The notes: generated by a model not told the origin, from the letters alone. DNA of 64,000 nucleotides from Cytobacillus depressus (GCF_008923245.1 NZ_WBOS01000005.1:186001-250000); one strand, 5' to 3'. Counted from the stretch's first letter, positions 52,456-61,748 are shown. Numbers and translations: made by a program.

Positions 52456-53385
52456 TTGCCCATTTTGGAAGTGAAGGAACTTCGAAAGACGTTTCAATCA
52501 GTTGTCGCTGTAGATTCAATTAGCTTTTCCGTAGAAGCTGGAGAAATATTTACGATCATTGGTCCCAATGGTGCCGGGAAAACAACGACACTGGAGATGA
52601 TTGAGGGGCTACAAACGCCAGATAACGGAGACATCCAACTAAAGGGATTGAACTGGAAAAGTGATTCAAAGCGAATTAAGCAAATGATTGGTGTTCAGCC
52701 GCAAACGAGCGCTCTATTCGATCTGCTCACAGTTTATGAAAGTTTGGATGTGTTTGCTGGGTTTTATGAACGCTCGCGACCCATTGAGGAAATCTTGGAT
52801 TTTATTAATCTAGGCGACCATCGAAAAAAATTTGTAAAAACCTTATCTGGCGGGCAACGGCAACGGCTGGCGATTGGAATTGCATTGGTAAATGATCCTG
52901 ACATCTTATTCCTAGACGAACCGACAACAGGGCTGGACCCACAAGCACGTAGAAACCTATGGGATATTATCCTCAAACTGAAAGGCTTAGGAAAAACAAC
53001 TATTTTAACAACGCATTATATGGAAGAAGCCGAAAAGCTAAGTGACCGGGTCTGTATTGTTGACCAAGGGAAAATTATCGCTCTCGATACGCCACAGAAC
53101 TTGATTCAGCTTTTAGCAAAAGAACGTGAAATTCACCTGACTTTTCCTTCAAGCATGAAAGAAGCTCAGAATATGGTTCAAGTGGTTAAAGACTATCCCG
53201 GAGTAACTAAAGTGCATTCCGAACAGAACGTACTCCTATTTTCAACAACAAGTTCAGAAGAATCATTGTATCAACTCTTTAAATACACAACAGAAAATCA
53301 AATCGAGGTAAGGCAGATTGGAATTAAAGATTTAAGCCTCGAGGATGTTTTTATTGCATTTACAGGGAAAGAGTGGAGGGACTAA
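52456..53385 (+). CDS. ABC transporter ATP-binding protein
   Basis: A 309-residue ATPase with Walker A GPNGAGKTTTLE, Q loop, signature LSGGQRQR, Walker B DILFLDEPTTGLD and the switch His in LTTHYMEEAEKLSDR. The C-terminal 90 residues are the extra domain of DrrA/CcmA-type drug or polymer exporters. TTG 52456 has AAAGGGGG 7 nt upstream. It is followed after 3 nt by the permease gene. Confidence 0.92.
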   Translation: MPILEVKELRKTFQSVVAVDSISFSVEAGEIFTIIGPNGAGKTTTLEMIEGLQTPDNGDIQLKGLNWKSDSKRIKQMIGVQPQTSALFDLLTVYESLDVFAGFYERSRPIEEILDFINLGDHRKKFVKTLSGGQRQRLAIGIALVNDPDILFLDEPTTGLDPQARRNLWDIILKLKGLGKTTILTTHYMEEAEKLSDRVCIVDQGKIIALDTPQNLIQLLAKEREIHLTFPSSMKEAQNMVQVVKDYPGVTKVHSEQNVLLFSTTSSEESLYQLFKYTTENQIEVRQIGIKDLSLEDVFIAFTGKEWRD

Positions 53386-53388
53386 TCA

Positions 53389-54492
53389 ATGAAACAGTTT
53401 CGTAAGCTCTTTGAGGCAAATTTCAAATCAACGTTCCGCGAAAAAGCAGTATGGGGCTGGTCTATCGCATTTCCCGTTTTGCTTATGGTTATTTTCCTAA
53501 CTATATTTGGTGGTTCCAGTGATGGCGAATCAACCTTTGAGGCTCATATTGTAACAGTTATGGAAGAGCCTAATGAAATAGCTGAAGGATTCCAATTCAT
53601 CCTCAAGCAAATCCCAGTACTTACATGGGAAAAGGACTCTCCAGTTAGCCGAACAGTGGCTGAAGAGTGGCTAAAAGAAAAAAAGATTGATGCCGCTATT
53701 GTGCTTCCAAATAATTTTGAAGCAAAGAGTGTAGAACTTCTATTAAATAAAGAAAAAGAAAATTCCATACTAAATCAAGCCATGGGCGGTATTCTTAACG
53801 GTGTTTTACAAGAAATGAACTATCGAATAGCAGATATAAGTCCTCAGCTTTCTTTGCAGACGAACTATATTTCATCTGGTAGCGATCAGCTGAAATATGT
53901 GGATTTCCTTTTTACTGGAATGATTGCATTATCCATCGGGCAAGCTGGGCTATTTGGTATGGTCGGTATGATTGAAATGCGCCGTAATGGGCTTTTAAAA
54001 CGCTTAATGCTAACCCCTATTTCTATGGGTAAATTTGGTCTAAGCCAGACGTTAGTTCGCCTTATTCTGTCCATCATTCAAATTATCCTTCTTACTTGCA
54101 TTGGCGTATTCTTTTTTAAAGCTTCTTTACATTTAAATATTCTTTCTTTTCTCATCGTCTTTATCATTGGAACGATTACCTTTTCTGCTTTTGGCTTTAT
54201 GATTTCAGCTTTTACGAAATCAATGGACGGCTATATGGGGTTAGCGAATATTTTCAGCTTACTTATGATGTTCTTAAGCGGAATCTTTTTCGAATTATCC
54301 ATACTGCCTAGCTATGTTAAACCCATTGCGGTCATCTCCCCGCTCACTTACTTTGCTAACGGGATTCGTGACAGCATGGTTTATGACATCGGCATTATGA
54401 ACTCGGGCTTTTGGGTAAATATCGGTGTGCTTGTATTATGGGGAATCGTAACATTTGCTGTTGGGGCAAAGTTTTTTAAGTGGAGAGCCTGA
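53389..54492 (+). CDS. ABC-2 type permease
   Basis: A 367-residue membrane subunit: helix 1 about 22-42, an extracytoplasmic domain to about 175, then five helices ending near residue 360, with the typical IFFELSILPSYVKPIAVISPLTYFANGIRD near the C-terminus. It forms an exporter with the preceding ATPase. Substrate unknown (lipid, antibiotic or polymer). Confidence 0.9.
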   Translation: MKQFRKLFEANFKSTFREKAVWGWSIAFPVLLMVIFLTIFGGSSDGESTFEAHIVTVMEEPNEIAEGFQFILKQIPVLTWEKDSPVSRTVAEEWLKEKKIDAAIVLPNNFEAKSVELLLNKEKENSILNQAMGGILNGVLQEMNYRIADISPQLSLQTNYISSGSDQLKYVDFLFTGMIALSIGQAGLFGMVGMIEMRRNGLLKRLMLTPISMGKFGLSQTLVRLILSIIQIILLTCIGVFFFKASLHLNILSFLIVFIIGTITFSAFGFMISAFTKSMDGYMGLANIFSLLMMFLSGIFFELSILPSYVKPIAVISPLTYFANGIRDSMVYDIGIMNSGFWVNIGVLVLWGIVTFAVGAKFFKWRA

Positions 54493-54538
54493 ATGAGACT
54501 TGAGACTAAGGACAGATTTCTATCCCTAGCCTCATCAT

Positions 54539-54575
54539 AAAAATCCGAGTCAATATGGAACTCGGATTTTTATCT
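54539..54575 (+). terminator. Rho-independent terminator after the ABC exporter
   Basis: AAAAATCCGAGT and ACTCGGATTTTT form a perfect 12-bp stem with a 9-nt loop; works for both convergent genes. Confidence 0.85.
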
Positions 54576-54589
54576 ATTTCTCACGATTG

Positions 54590-55594
54590 TCATTTTGTCA
54601 ATCCATTCAAGCTTTCTCGGGGCCAATCCTGCTTTTCGTCATCTTCAATAATTCCTAGAGTCACATCAGTTATATCTGGATCTGTCAACAGTTTATCCTG
54701 CACTCGAAACTTAATATCGTCTGCAACAGAGAGGGCGAGCCCCGGTCTTAATTCAATGATTCCCTCAACATGGTAATACCGGCCTTCCTGCAATATTCGA
54801 AGAGCACTTATATCGGTGACTTCCGAATCACTAAATATCGCATTCTGAACTCTATCCACTATTTCCTGCGGAGCGGCTACTCCAATTAGGCCGACCATAT
54901 TATCATATCCAACTCGAAATGCGACGCCGATCATGAGAAAGCCGATAAGAATTGTAGCTATCCCATCAATTGCTAGAAAGCTTGTAAAAGAGGTCACAAC
55001 GACTGCCATTAACGCTAAAAATGCACCTGTAACCGCCACGATATCTTCGTAAAAAACTAAGCGTGTGGGCGGTGCCGCTCTGCCGACATTTTTCAATGCT
55101 CCTGATACAATCCCCAAGCCATTAATATTTTCAACTCTTGCTTCTTTTAATATCTCTTTCATTGCCTTCACTAAGATCGCACCATCGATTACTAGGTTGA
55201 TGATTAACACAATCATACTAATCCAAAATCCTCCTGTATTTTTTACAGGATGTTTAAGTAAATGCCAGCCTTCTTTAATCGTTTCATAGGCCATGATGGT
55301 GACTACTATAACAGCAATCATACAGAAAATATTGATGACCCTGCCAAAGCCAGTAGGAAATTTGCGAGTCGGTTTTAACTCAGAAAGGACACTGCCTACA
55401 AATACAAATCCTTGATTGACTGCATCCGCAAGAGAATGCATCGTAGAGGCAAACATCGCTCCATTCCCGCTGATAACAAAGGCAATGGCTTTGGCTCCTG
55501 CTATAATTGCATTCCCAATGGCTGCAACGGCAGAGGATTTATTTCCCTTTTTAATAAGTGCAAATACTTGATTGTTATTTGTCCTTTCCTCCAC
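54590..55594 (-). CDS. Cation diffusion facilitator, SLC30A9-like
   Basis: A 334-residue CDF-type transporter: helix 2 has FASTMHSLADAVNQ, helix 3 RKFPTGFGR, and a C-terminal domain with YYHVEGIIELRPG. It is longer and more divergent than the CDF at 32065 and fits the SLC30A9/YdfM-like subgroup. GTG 55594 has TTGGAGG 7 nt upstream; a longer reading lacks a site. Metal not evident. Confidence 0.85.
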   Translation of the reverse strand: MEERTNNNQVFALIKKGNKSSAVAAIGNAIIAGAKAIAFVISGNGAMFASTMHSLADAVNQGFVFVGSVLSELKPTRKFPTGFGRVINIFCMIAVIVVTIMAYETIKEGWHLLKHPVKNTGGFWISMIVLIINLVIDGAILVKAMKEILKEARVENINGLGIVSGALKNVGRAAPPTRLVFYEDIVAVTGAFLALMAVVVTSFTSFLAIDGIATILIGFLMIGVAFRVGYDNMVGLIGVAAPQEIVDRVQNAIFSDSEVTDISALRILQEGRYYHVEGIIELRPGLALSVADDIKFRVQDKLLTDPDITDVTLGIIEDDEKQDWPRESLNGLTK

Positions 55595-55695
55595 TGTAAC
55601 GCCTCCAAGAACTATTTTATTTATATTGTTCTTAAAAATGCAGATATTAAACTGTAGTTTTCTTAGAGACATTTCAAGGATTTTGGAGTTGGCTA

Positions 55696-55748
55696 AATCA
55701 AAGGGACGGTTCTCCTGCTTCAGAAGCAGGAGAACCGTCCCTTTGATT
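55696..55748. repeat. Perfect 25-bp inverted repeat (REP-like hairpin)
   Basis: The left arm contains AAAGGGACGGTTCTCC and the right arm is its exact complement; the loop is CAG. It lies just downstream of the RodA-like gene and upstream of the CDF gene. GGGACGGTTCT-type palindromes recur in many Firmicutes and are often linked to REP-type transposases. It may also terminate transcription of rodA. Confidence 0.75.
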
Positions 55749-55755
55749 AGTCCAC

Positions 55756-56943
55756 TTAAGAGTTTTCATTTTTATTCGAAAACATATACTGTCCATACGT
55801 TTTTCTAATGGATAAGATAATCCCCATTATGATCATATTGGAGAATAAGGAGCTTCCTCCGTATGTTAAAAAGGGCAGAGAGATTCCTTTAACAGGCATA
55901 ATGCCGATTACCATTCCGATGTTTTGGAAAATTTGAGCCGTTAAACTAAAGGCAATTCCTGCACAAATATATGTGCCAAATGGGGTTTCCGAGGAGTGCC
56001 CGATGATCACAATTCTGTACATAAGCAGAAAGAACAAGGTGACAACGATAGATGCAAGAACAAATCCTCCCTCTTCGGCGACGGTAGCAAAAATAAAATC
56101 GGTATGCTTTTCAGGGATGTACACATTCCCTTGCATCAATCCTTTACCAAACATTTCGCCGCTGCCAACGGCTAGTAGGGACTTCCCCGCTTGATAGGCC
56201 TCATTACTATTTCCTGTCGGGTCTAGCCAGCCGATCACTCTCTCCTGTTGGTGGGGTTTCAGTAAAGGGATTAATTGTTTATAAATCACATCCGGCTGAA
56301 AGAAATACAAATATACGAGCAATCCTACAAAAAGTAGAGAGGAAATAATAAACCCAGCAAGTATCTTTTTATTGATACCTGCCAAAAACAGCATGCTTCC
56401 AATGGCGATCAAGTATAACATAACCATTCCCGTATCGGGCTGTGAATAAACAAACAAAGAAGGCGGAATGGTCACTAAGAGAATTTTTCCTACTAATAAT
56501 AAATCAGTGCTCAATGTTCTATAAGTATGAAGAGAATTATGTTTAGCCATGATCCGGGCAGCAACGAGAATCAAGGCGATTTTAAAATACTCAGATGGCT
56601 GAATCGAGCCTACAATCGGGATCTGAAACCATCTTTTTGCCCCATATACCGGATAGGCAATTGATTCTGGAGCAATCTTCAAAAAAACAAGGGAGAAAAA
56701 GAAAACGATATAAGACGGCCAAGCAATCCGTTCAATCTGATCCATATCCAGCCTGGCCACAATGAATAAAAGAGCAAACCCGATAAGATAATTAACCCCC
56801 TGTTTCATGGAGAAATTTTGAGCACCATATTGTCCCGTTTGCTGACTGCTATAAATAAAAAATAAGCTTACAATAAAAAAAGAGAGCAAAATAAAAAGAA
56901 TTGTCCCATCTAATCTTCTATACCAATTTGTTTCTGAATTCAT
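55756..56943 (-). CDS. RodA/FtsW/SpoVE (SEDS) family glycosyltransferase, RodA-like
   Basis: A 395-residue SEDS protein with ten membrane helices. The extracellular loop has KHTDFIFATVAEEGGFV, and the C-terminus KGISLPFLTYGGSSL. SEDS proteins polymerise peptidoglycan from lipid II with a class B PBP. The IQPSEYFKIALI motif agrees with RodA-type. ATG 56943 is preferred, GGTGGA lying 5 nt upstream. It is one of two SEDS genes here. Confidence 0.88.
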   Translation of the reverse strand: MNSETNWYRRLDGTILFILLSFFIVSLFFIYSSQQTGQYGAQNFSMKQGVNYLIGFALLFIVARLDMDQIERIAWPSYIVFFFSLVFLKIAPESIAYPVYGAKRWFQIPIVGSIQPSEYFKIALILVAARIMAKHNSLHTYRTLSTDLLLVGKILLVTIPPSLFVYSQPDTGMVMLYLIAIGSMLFLAGINKKILAGFIISSLLFVGLLVYLYFFQPDVIYKQLIPLLKPHQQERVIGWLDPTGNSNEAYQAGKSLLAVGSGEMFGKGLMQGNVYIPEKHTDFIFATVAEEGGFVLASIVVTLFFLLMYRIVIIGHSSETPFGTYICAGIAFSLTAQIFQNIGMVIGIMPVKGISLPFLTYGGSSLFSNMIIMGIILSIRKTYGQYMFSNKNENS

Positions 56944-57034
56944 TCTTTCCACCATATCGTGAGTATTTACCAGTTAGAAATTCCTGCCATCCTTCTCAAA
57001 AGGTTTATTTTTAGGAACGACCGGTATTTTGTTA

Positions 57035-57300
57035 TAAAGTGAAACTTCATTCAGTGGAGCGTAATTTCCCCACTGAATGTTAGTTGAACTTATCACGCTC
57101 AAAGCGCCACGTCCTCCCAAAAGCCTTGCTTTTGGTGGTGCGATGTATTACTGCCGTAGTATTCCTTGTCCTATGGCTCTCGCCTGACTTGGACTTCGTG
57201 TCCGTCGTCGGGCCTTTACGGACAGTTGGACATCCCGCTTAGAATTTTTTGCTTTCTCTACTTCTTGATGCGGATGTCTTAGTGCCCGTTAATCGGCGAT
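57035..57300. repeat. Dispersed intergenic repeat, copy B, running into the bcrC 3' end
   Basis: It starts GTGAAACTTCATTCAGTGG like copy A (8840-9045) and shares the ATCACGCTCAAAGCGCCACGTCC core. It carries an extra internal hairpin segment (CCAAAAGCCTTGCTTTTGG) and ends in TTAGTGCCCGTTAATCGGCGATAG. That last part lies inside the BcrC-like reading frame. Confidence 0.72.
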
Positions 57301-57829
57301 AGATGCTAATAATTGTGCTTGGAATAGGCTTAAGAAAAGGAGAAAGCTTATAAACTAATAAGCTAGCTGCGATACCAACAACGATACTTCCAAGCACATC
57401 AAACGGATAATGATGTCCTACGTAAATACGGGAAAATCCTGTTAAGGCTGCAAACAAAACAGCCGCAATGCCCACTTTTCTATTCCATAATAAAATACCT
57501 AATGCTAAGGCAAACGCCCCCGTCGTATGATCACTTGGAAAAGATGCATCCGCTGCATGCGGGATTAACATATTCACCGAATGAGTAACAAACGGACGAG
57601 GTTCGAAATAAATCTGACTAATAATAAAATTAATAAACAATCCTAGAACTCCAGTAAGAGTAGCATAGACAACCGTATATTTATTTTTTTCATTGCCAAA
57701 AAACCACATAGACAATAAGACGAGTGCAAAAATAATCAAGGCTTTCTCCGTAACAAACACCATGAACTGATCCATGAACGGGTGATTCCCTGCTAGCTGA
57801 TTAATTGCTTTAAATAATTCATAATTCAT
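57239..57829 (-). CDS. bcrC: BcrC-like undecaprenyl-diphosphatase (PAP2 family)
   Basis: A 196-residue membrane PAP2 enzyme with FEPRPF, SFPSDHTTGAFALALG and RIYVGHHYPFDVLGSIVVG. The short length and N-terminus (MNYELFKAINQLAG) fit BcrC, which recycles undecaprenyl pyrophosphate and gives bacitracin resistance. The last 20 residues or so (from YRRLTGTKTSASRS) are encoded by the dispersed repeat ending at 57300, not by a family-conserved C-terminus. Confidence 0.8.
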   Translation of the reverse strand: MNYELFKAINQLAGNHPFMDQFMVFVTEKALIIFALVLLSMWFFGNEKNKYTVVYATLTGVLGLFINFIISQIYFEPRPFVTHSVNMLIPHAADASFPSDHTTGAFALALGILLWNRKVGIAAVLFAALTGFSRIYVGHHYPFDVLGSIVVGIAASLLVYKLSPFLKPIPSTIISIYRRLTGTKTSASRSRESKKF

Positions 57830-57871
57830 CTATACATCCCCACCTCTTCTTTTTTCATAGCTGCATAACGA

Positions 57872-58519
57872 CTATTTCGCCTTGAGGCCACCTAGCACAA
57901 GCTTTACCGCAATGGCATCATCCAAATACCCAACTGGAAGAAGATAATCGGGAATCACATCTACTGGGAAAATAAAATATAACAAGGCGCCTCCGATTAT
58001 CGCCAAATGTTGTGGCGATGCCTTCATTGAGCAAAATTCATCAAACATATTCTGCAATTGGTTGACAATCGGTCCTACACTGCCTAACTTTTTTACTTTT
58101 TCCTCGAAACCAATTAGAATTGTTTCTTTCCCCTCTTCCGTCTGGGAAAATTGCTGATATGTCAGTAATTCGTTTTCCACACTTTCAATCGAAAACTTTT
58201 TATTTACTAGATTCGTAGATTCAAGGATATATTGGACACTTTCAGCCGATTGGTAAATATCATTTGCATAGACCTTTTCCTGCTTTTCCTCATTTATATA
58301 ACCAGCTGCCGAAAATAAAGCCGCAGCCTGCACATCTAAGCAATCTGCGAACTTTTGTAAATGGCCAGGAGTGGCTTTTCGTTTGCCGTTAATGATCCGT
58401 GAAATCGTTGCCGTATCAATACCAGTGAGCGCACTAAGTTTTCTCATGGAAAATGATTTCTGTTTTAATAAATCTTTTAATACGGATCCAAGTCGATCGT
58501 TTTTTTCACCTTCAGACAT
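57872..58519 (-). CDS. XRE-family HTH protein fused to DUF1232
   Basis: A 215-residue protein: XRE helix-turn-helix (residues about 12-68, FSMRKLSALTGIDTATISRI), a helical middle, and a C-terminal DUF1232/YkvA domain (about 165-212, GGALLYFIFPVDVIPDYLLP) predicted to contact membrane. AAGGAAG precedes the ATG. Placed between two SEDS genes and bcrC, it may link envelope state to transcription; that is inference. Confidence 0.85.
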   Translation of the reverse strand: MSEGEKNDRLGSVLKDLLKQKSFSMRKLSALTGIDTATISRIINGKRKATPGHLQKFADCLDVQAAALFSAAGYINEEKQEKVYANDIYQSAESVQYILESTNLVNKKFSIESVENELLTYQQFSQTEEGKETILIGFEEKVKKLGSVGPIVNQLQNMFDEFCSMKASPQHLAIIGGALLYFIFPVDVIPDYLLPVGYLDDAIAVKLVLGGLKAK

Positions 58520-58678
58520 ACCCAGCTTCCTTTCATTTTGGCTTAGTTAAATATACGCCATATGCGCATTCATACGGCTAAAAACAACCACAATCACTAC
58601 ATATTTAGTACTCTATTTCAAATACAAAATAACTATTTAAACGATCACTAAAAAATATAATCGGATATTGACAATTTG

Positions 58679-59815
58679 TCAATTAGCCTCAACACTTGGA
58701 TGTTTTTTCTTATTTTCTACTTTATTCGTATAACGCGACAAATTTACCAAAATACCCGCAGTGATTAGCATCATAATTAACGAGGTACCACCGTAACTAA
58801 TAAACGGGAGAGGAACACCTGTAATTGGGAGAAGACCGCTGACCGCTCCTAAATTAAAGATCGCTTGGACAATCAATTGAAAAGTAAGCCCTATTGCTAA
58901 CAATTTCGGAAATGGCTGAGTAGAATATTGAGCAATACGAATCCCACGATACATGATAAAAAGGTAGGAGCAAATGACGATCAATAATCCAAAGATTCCA
59001 AGCTCCTCCATAATAATCGACATGATAAAATCCGTATGAGCCTCAGGTAGATAGCCAAGCTTCTGAATACTATTTCCTAACCCTCTTCCCCAAAACCCGC
59101 CAGATGAGATTGCATAATAGGAATTAACTAATTGGTACCCATTTCCGTCTGGGTCAGCAAAGGGATTGTGAAAGGAAAAAAGTCGCTCCAAACGATACGG
59201 ACTCGTCACTGCAAGGAAAGCAATTCCCCCAAGAGCGATACTTCCTAATAAAACTAGATGGATCTTTCGTGCTCCCGAACAAAACAAAATAAACCCGCAA
59301 GGTAAGAGGATGATCGTAGCCGTTCCTAAATCTGGCTGTTTCAAAATAAGCATGAAAACAAGACCTAAAATAAAAAGCGGAGGCATGACACCCTTCCAAA
59401 AATGATCAATATATTCCTGCTTTTTCGCATAAATATAGGCAAAATAAATAATCATCGCGAGCTTAACCGCTTCGGTTGGCTGGAAAACAAACGATCCGAT
59501 TTGCAGCCACCTTTGCGAATGATTCCGTTCCACCCCTATCCCAGGAATCATCACAGCGATCAAAAGAATTATGGATAGAATGACAAAAATTGGACTCAAC
59601 TTTCCGTATACGCGAAATGGAAAGATGCAAGTGAAAGCAAATAACACTAATCCGATCCCGAAAAATTGCAATTGCTTCGTAAAAAAATACCTAGGGGGAT
59701 CGAGATCCCATATTGCTAAAGGGTAGCTTGCACTAAAAATCATTATTAGCCCAAATAAGCTTAAAAAAACGACAGCTATCACTAATAAATAATCCATTTT
59801 TTTGAAAAAACTCAA
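58679..59815 (-). CDS. FtsW/RodA (SEDS) family protein, FtsW-like
   Basis: A 378-residue SEDS protein with ten membrane helices, LPEAHTDFIMSIIMEELG in the big loop and TGVPLPFISYGGTSL at the C-terminus. The opening MDYLLVIAVVFLSLFGLIMIFSAS and QPTEAVKLAMIIYFA fit FtsW more than RodA. TTG start with GGGAGGGG about 5 nt upstream. It may be the division-specific or a sporulation-related glycosyltransferase. Confidence 0.85.
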   Translation of the reverse strand: MSFFKKMDYLLVIAVVFLSLFGLIMIFSASYPLAIWDLDPPRYFFTKQLQFFGIGLVLFAFTCIFPFRVYGKLSPIFVILSIILLIAVMIPGIGVERNHSQRWLQIGSFVFQPTEAVKLAMIIYFAYIYAKKQEYIDHFWKGVMPPLFILGLVFMLILKQPDLGTATIILLPCGFILFCSGARKIHLVLLGSIALGGIAFLAVTSPYRLERLFSFHNPFADPDGNGYQLVNSYYAISSGGFWGRGLGNSIQKLGYLPEAHTDFIMSIIMEELGIFGLLIVICSYLFIMYRGIRIAQYSTQPFPKLLAIGLTFQLIVQAIFNLGAVSGLLPITGVPLPFISYGGTSLIMMLITAGILVNLSRYTNKVENKKKHPSVEAN

Positions 59816-59913
59816 AGAATCCCCTCCCTTTCTTGCTAAAAGTTGAAGTCCCGCCTCGAAATTTCTCTTGATTCGGCACGCTCACATGGACGTAATGAGT
59901 ATTGAGCCTAAAA

Positions 59914-59956
59914 GTAAAAAGAGCCTTTATTTCCCAACAAGGAGAGATAAAGGCTC
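59914..59956 (-). terminator. Rho-independent terminator after tatC
   Basis: On the minus strand GAGCCTTTAT / ATAAAGGCTC forms a 10-bp stem followed by TTTTTACTTTT. Confidence 0.72.
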
Positions 59957-60125
59957 ATTTCAATAAAAAAGAGATTATAAAAAAAATATTCACAGCTATT
60001 CGCACAACTGCCTAGCCTAATGAAATCCTATATGTATGTGTCTAAGTATAATATAAGATTTCGTTGTTAATTTGTCAATGATACTTACATATTAGACAAC
60101 ATTTTACGAAACTAATAGGAATAGA

Positions 60126-60863
60126 TCATAGATCATTTTCCGGCTCCTCTTGTTCATGTCTCTTTCTTCGTTGATAGACCATTTTTGATAATAGGATACT
60201 AATTTCAAATAATAGAATTAACGGGATAGCTACCAAAATATGCGAAATGAACTCGGGTGGTGAAATCATACTAGCGATGATAACCAGAATGAAATACACA
60301 TACTTTCTGAATCTGACAATTTTATACGGATTGATTAAACCTAAAGTCGTTAAGAACATGGAAACAAGCGGTAATTCAAAAGCAATACCAAAAGGTAGCG
60401 TCATATTGATTAAAAAACTAATATATTTTTCCGCTGTAAAGGAAGCAGTCATTAAGTCTTCTCCTAAATTAAGTAGAAACGACATGATATTAGGAAAAAT
60501 AAAATAATAGCCAAATGCTAAACCGCCAAGAAACAGAAAAAACATCGGGGGGATATACAATAAGGCAGCTTTTCTTTCTAACTGCTTTAATCCCGGCTTT
60601 ACAAATAGCCAGAGTTGCCATGCTGTAACAGGGATTGTGCCAGCTAAGGCAATGACTGTTGCGATTCGGAAGTAAACCCACATAATATCGCTTGGTCCGA
60701 GAACAATTAGTTTATAATCAAGATCCCCCAGGAAAAAGAGAAAGATATCTTTAACAAAAACAAATCCTACTACAAGAAATATCATGAAAGCCAAAACGGA
60801 AATTATTAATCTTTTTCGTAATTCATCCAAATGCTCAACAACATTCAGTTCCTGATCAGCCAA
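60126..60863 (-). CDS. tatC: Sec-independent protein translocase TatC
   Basis: A 245-residue six-helix TatC: VVEHLDELRKRLI near the N-terminus, FVKPGL, and FGIAFELPLVSMFL with the conserved Phe/Glu. TatC recognises twin-arginine signal peptides and pairs with TatA. TTG start with AGGAAGG about 11 nt upstream. No tatA gene is adjacent; 374 bp of non-coding DNA follow to the divergent ureA. Confidence 0.93.
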   Translation of the reverse strand: MADQELNVVEHLDELRKRLIISVLAFMIFLVVGFVFVKDIFLFFLGDLDYKLIVLGPSDIMWVYFRIATVIALAGTIPVTAWQLWLFVKPGLKQLERKAALLYIPPMFFLFLGGLAFGYYFIFPNIMSFLLNLGEDLMTASFTAEKYISFLINMTLPFGIAFELPLVSMFLTTLGLINPYKIVRFRKYVYFILVIIASMISPPEFISHILVAIPLILLFEISILLSKMVYQRRKRHEQEEPENDL

Positions 60864-61120
60864 AGGGTCCCACGCCTTCCTCTTAAAATCATATGTTTTT
60901 ACTTAGTGCATTATATAACATTCAATCCCTTATATCTACCAAGCATTATTTTGAAAAAGTACGGGCAGCTACCTCTCATCAATTTTTTCTTTTCACGAAA
61001 AGTAGGTCAAATTTCCTGTTTTTTTGCCCCAAAACCGTACTTACGCAAAAAAATTTCTTCCCCGAAGCCTGTCCCCTTGTCTGGAATCTTTTCTTTATGC
61101 TATTATCCATCTTAGAGGGG

Positions 61121-61136
61121 TAAAACCGCGGTTTTA
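61121..61136. promoter_or_regulatory. 16-bp perfect palindrome upstream of ureA
   Basis: TAAAACCGCGGTTTTA is a perfect palindrome in the tatC-ureA intergenic region, about 100 nt before ureA. A half-site AAAACCGC recurs at about 61173. It overlaps the place where a -35 element for TATGAT at 61155 would be, so it looks like an operator. Confidence 0.45.
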
Positions 61137-61147
61137 AAGGAAATTTA

Positions 61148-61215
61148 TTGACAGTATGATAGTTTTTAAGGAAAAACCGCCGAACTCCCTAAATGGGAGT
61201 TTTTTATTTTTCTAT
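61148..61215 (+). promoter_or_regulatory. ureA leader: promoter-like elements followed by a terminator-like hairpin
   Basis: TTGACA at 61148 and TATGAT at 61155 are promoter-like. AACTCCC-TAAAT-GGGAGTT (61183-61201) plus T6 then forms a textbook intrinsic terminator before the ureA ribosome site (GAGGGAGG). No plus-strand gene lies upstream, so it could be an attenuator. It may instead be the end of an unseen short transcript. Confidence 0.5.
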
Positions 61216-61237
61216 ACTAATAGAGGGAGGTTATAGA

Positions 61238-61540
61238 ATGCACTTATTGCCGCGTGAAATTGACAAACTCATGATTGTTGTGGCTGCGGATCTTGCCAGA
61301 CGCCGGAAGGAGAGAGGATTAAAATTAAACCATCCGGAAGCAGTAGCCCTTATTACCTATGAAGTAATGGAAGGGGCAAGAGATGGGAAAACAGTCGCCG
61401 AGCTTATGGAGTATGGCGCGACTATTCTATCAAGAGAAGATGTCATGGACGGAATCCCTGAAATGATTAACGATATTCAGGTTGAAGCGACGTTTCCAGA
61501 TGGAACGAAATTAGTCACAGTACATAGTCCAATTCGATAA
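61238..61540 (+). CDS. ureA: Urease gamma subunit
   Basis: A 100-residue UreA ([46 protein letters not shown]). It packs with UreB and UreC in the nickel urease, which hydrolyses urea to ammonia and carbamate. GGGAGG lies about 8 nt before ATG 61238. First gene of the operon. Confidence 0.97.
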   Translation: MHLLPREIDKLMIVVAADLARRRKERGLKLNHPEAVALITYEVMEGARDGKTVAELMEYGATILSREDVMDGIPEMINDIQVEATFPDGTKLVTVHSPIR

Positions 61541-61589
61541 AGAAAACTTGCCGATTGGCAAGCCTTGAAAAGGCGAAGACAGAGGTATA

Positions 61590-61735
61590 GTTGCACTTAT
61601 CGCGCTCATGGCCGCCACGTCCTGTGGCATTCGCCCGACTAGGACATCCTGTCCGTCGTACTTAATTCCTAAAATTAGAATCTACGTCGAATCAACTTCT
61701 TCGCTGACAATTTATATTTATTAACGTATAAACAA
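61590..61735. repeat. Dispersed intergenic repeat, copy C
   Basis: The core GCCACGTCCTGTGGC and GGACATCCTGTCC match copy A at 8840-9045. It ends in CGCTGACAATTTAT, like the tail beyond 7779. It lies in the ureA-ureB gap, which is unusually long for a urease operon (208 nt). A small hairpin CTTGCC-GATT-GGCAAG precedes it at 61547-61562. Confidence 0.65.
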
Positions 61736-61748
61736 GGAGGATATGTCA

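Noticed and set aside
55412-55657. Plus-strand 81-codon frame antisense to the second CDF gene
   Set aside because: No start signals and fully antisense to a conserved transporter.
61547-61562. CTTGCC-GATT-GGCAAG hairpin after ureA as a terminator
   Set aside because: No T-run follows, and ureB and ureC must be expressed from the same operon; it is mentioned only as part of the repeat-bearing gap.
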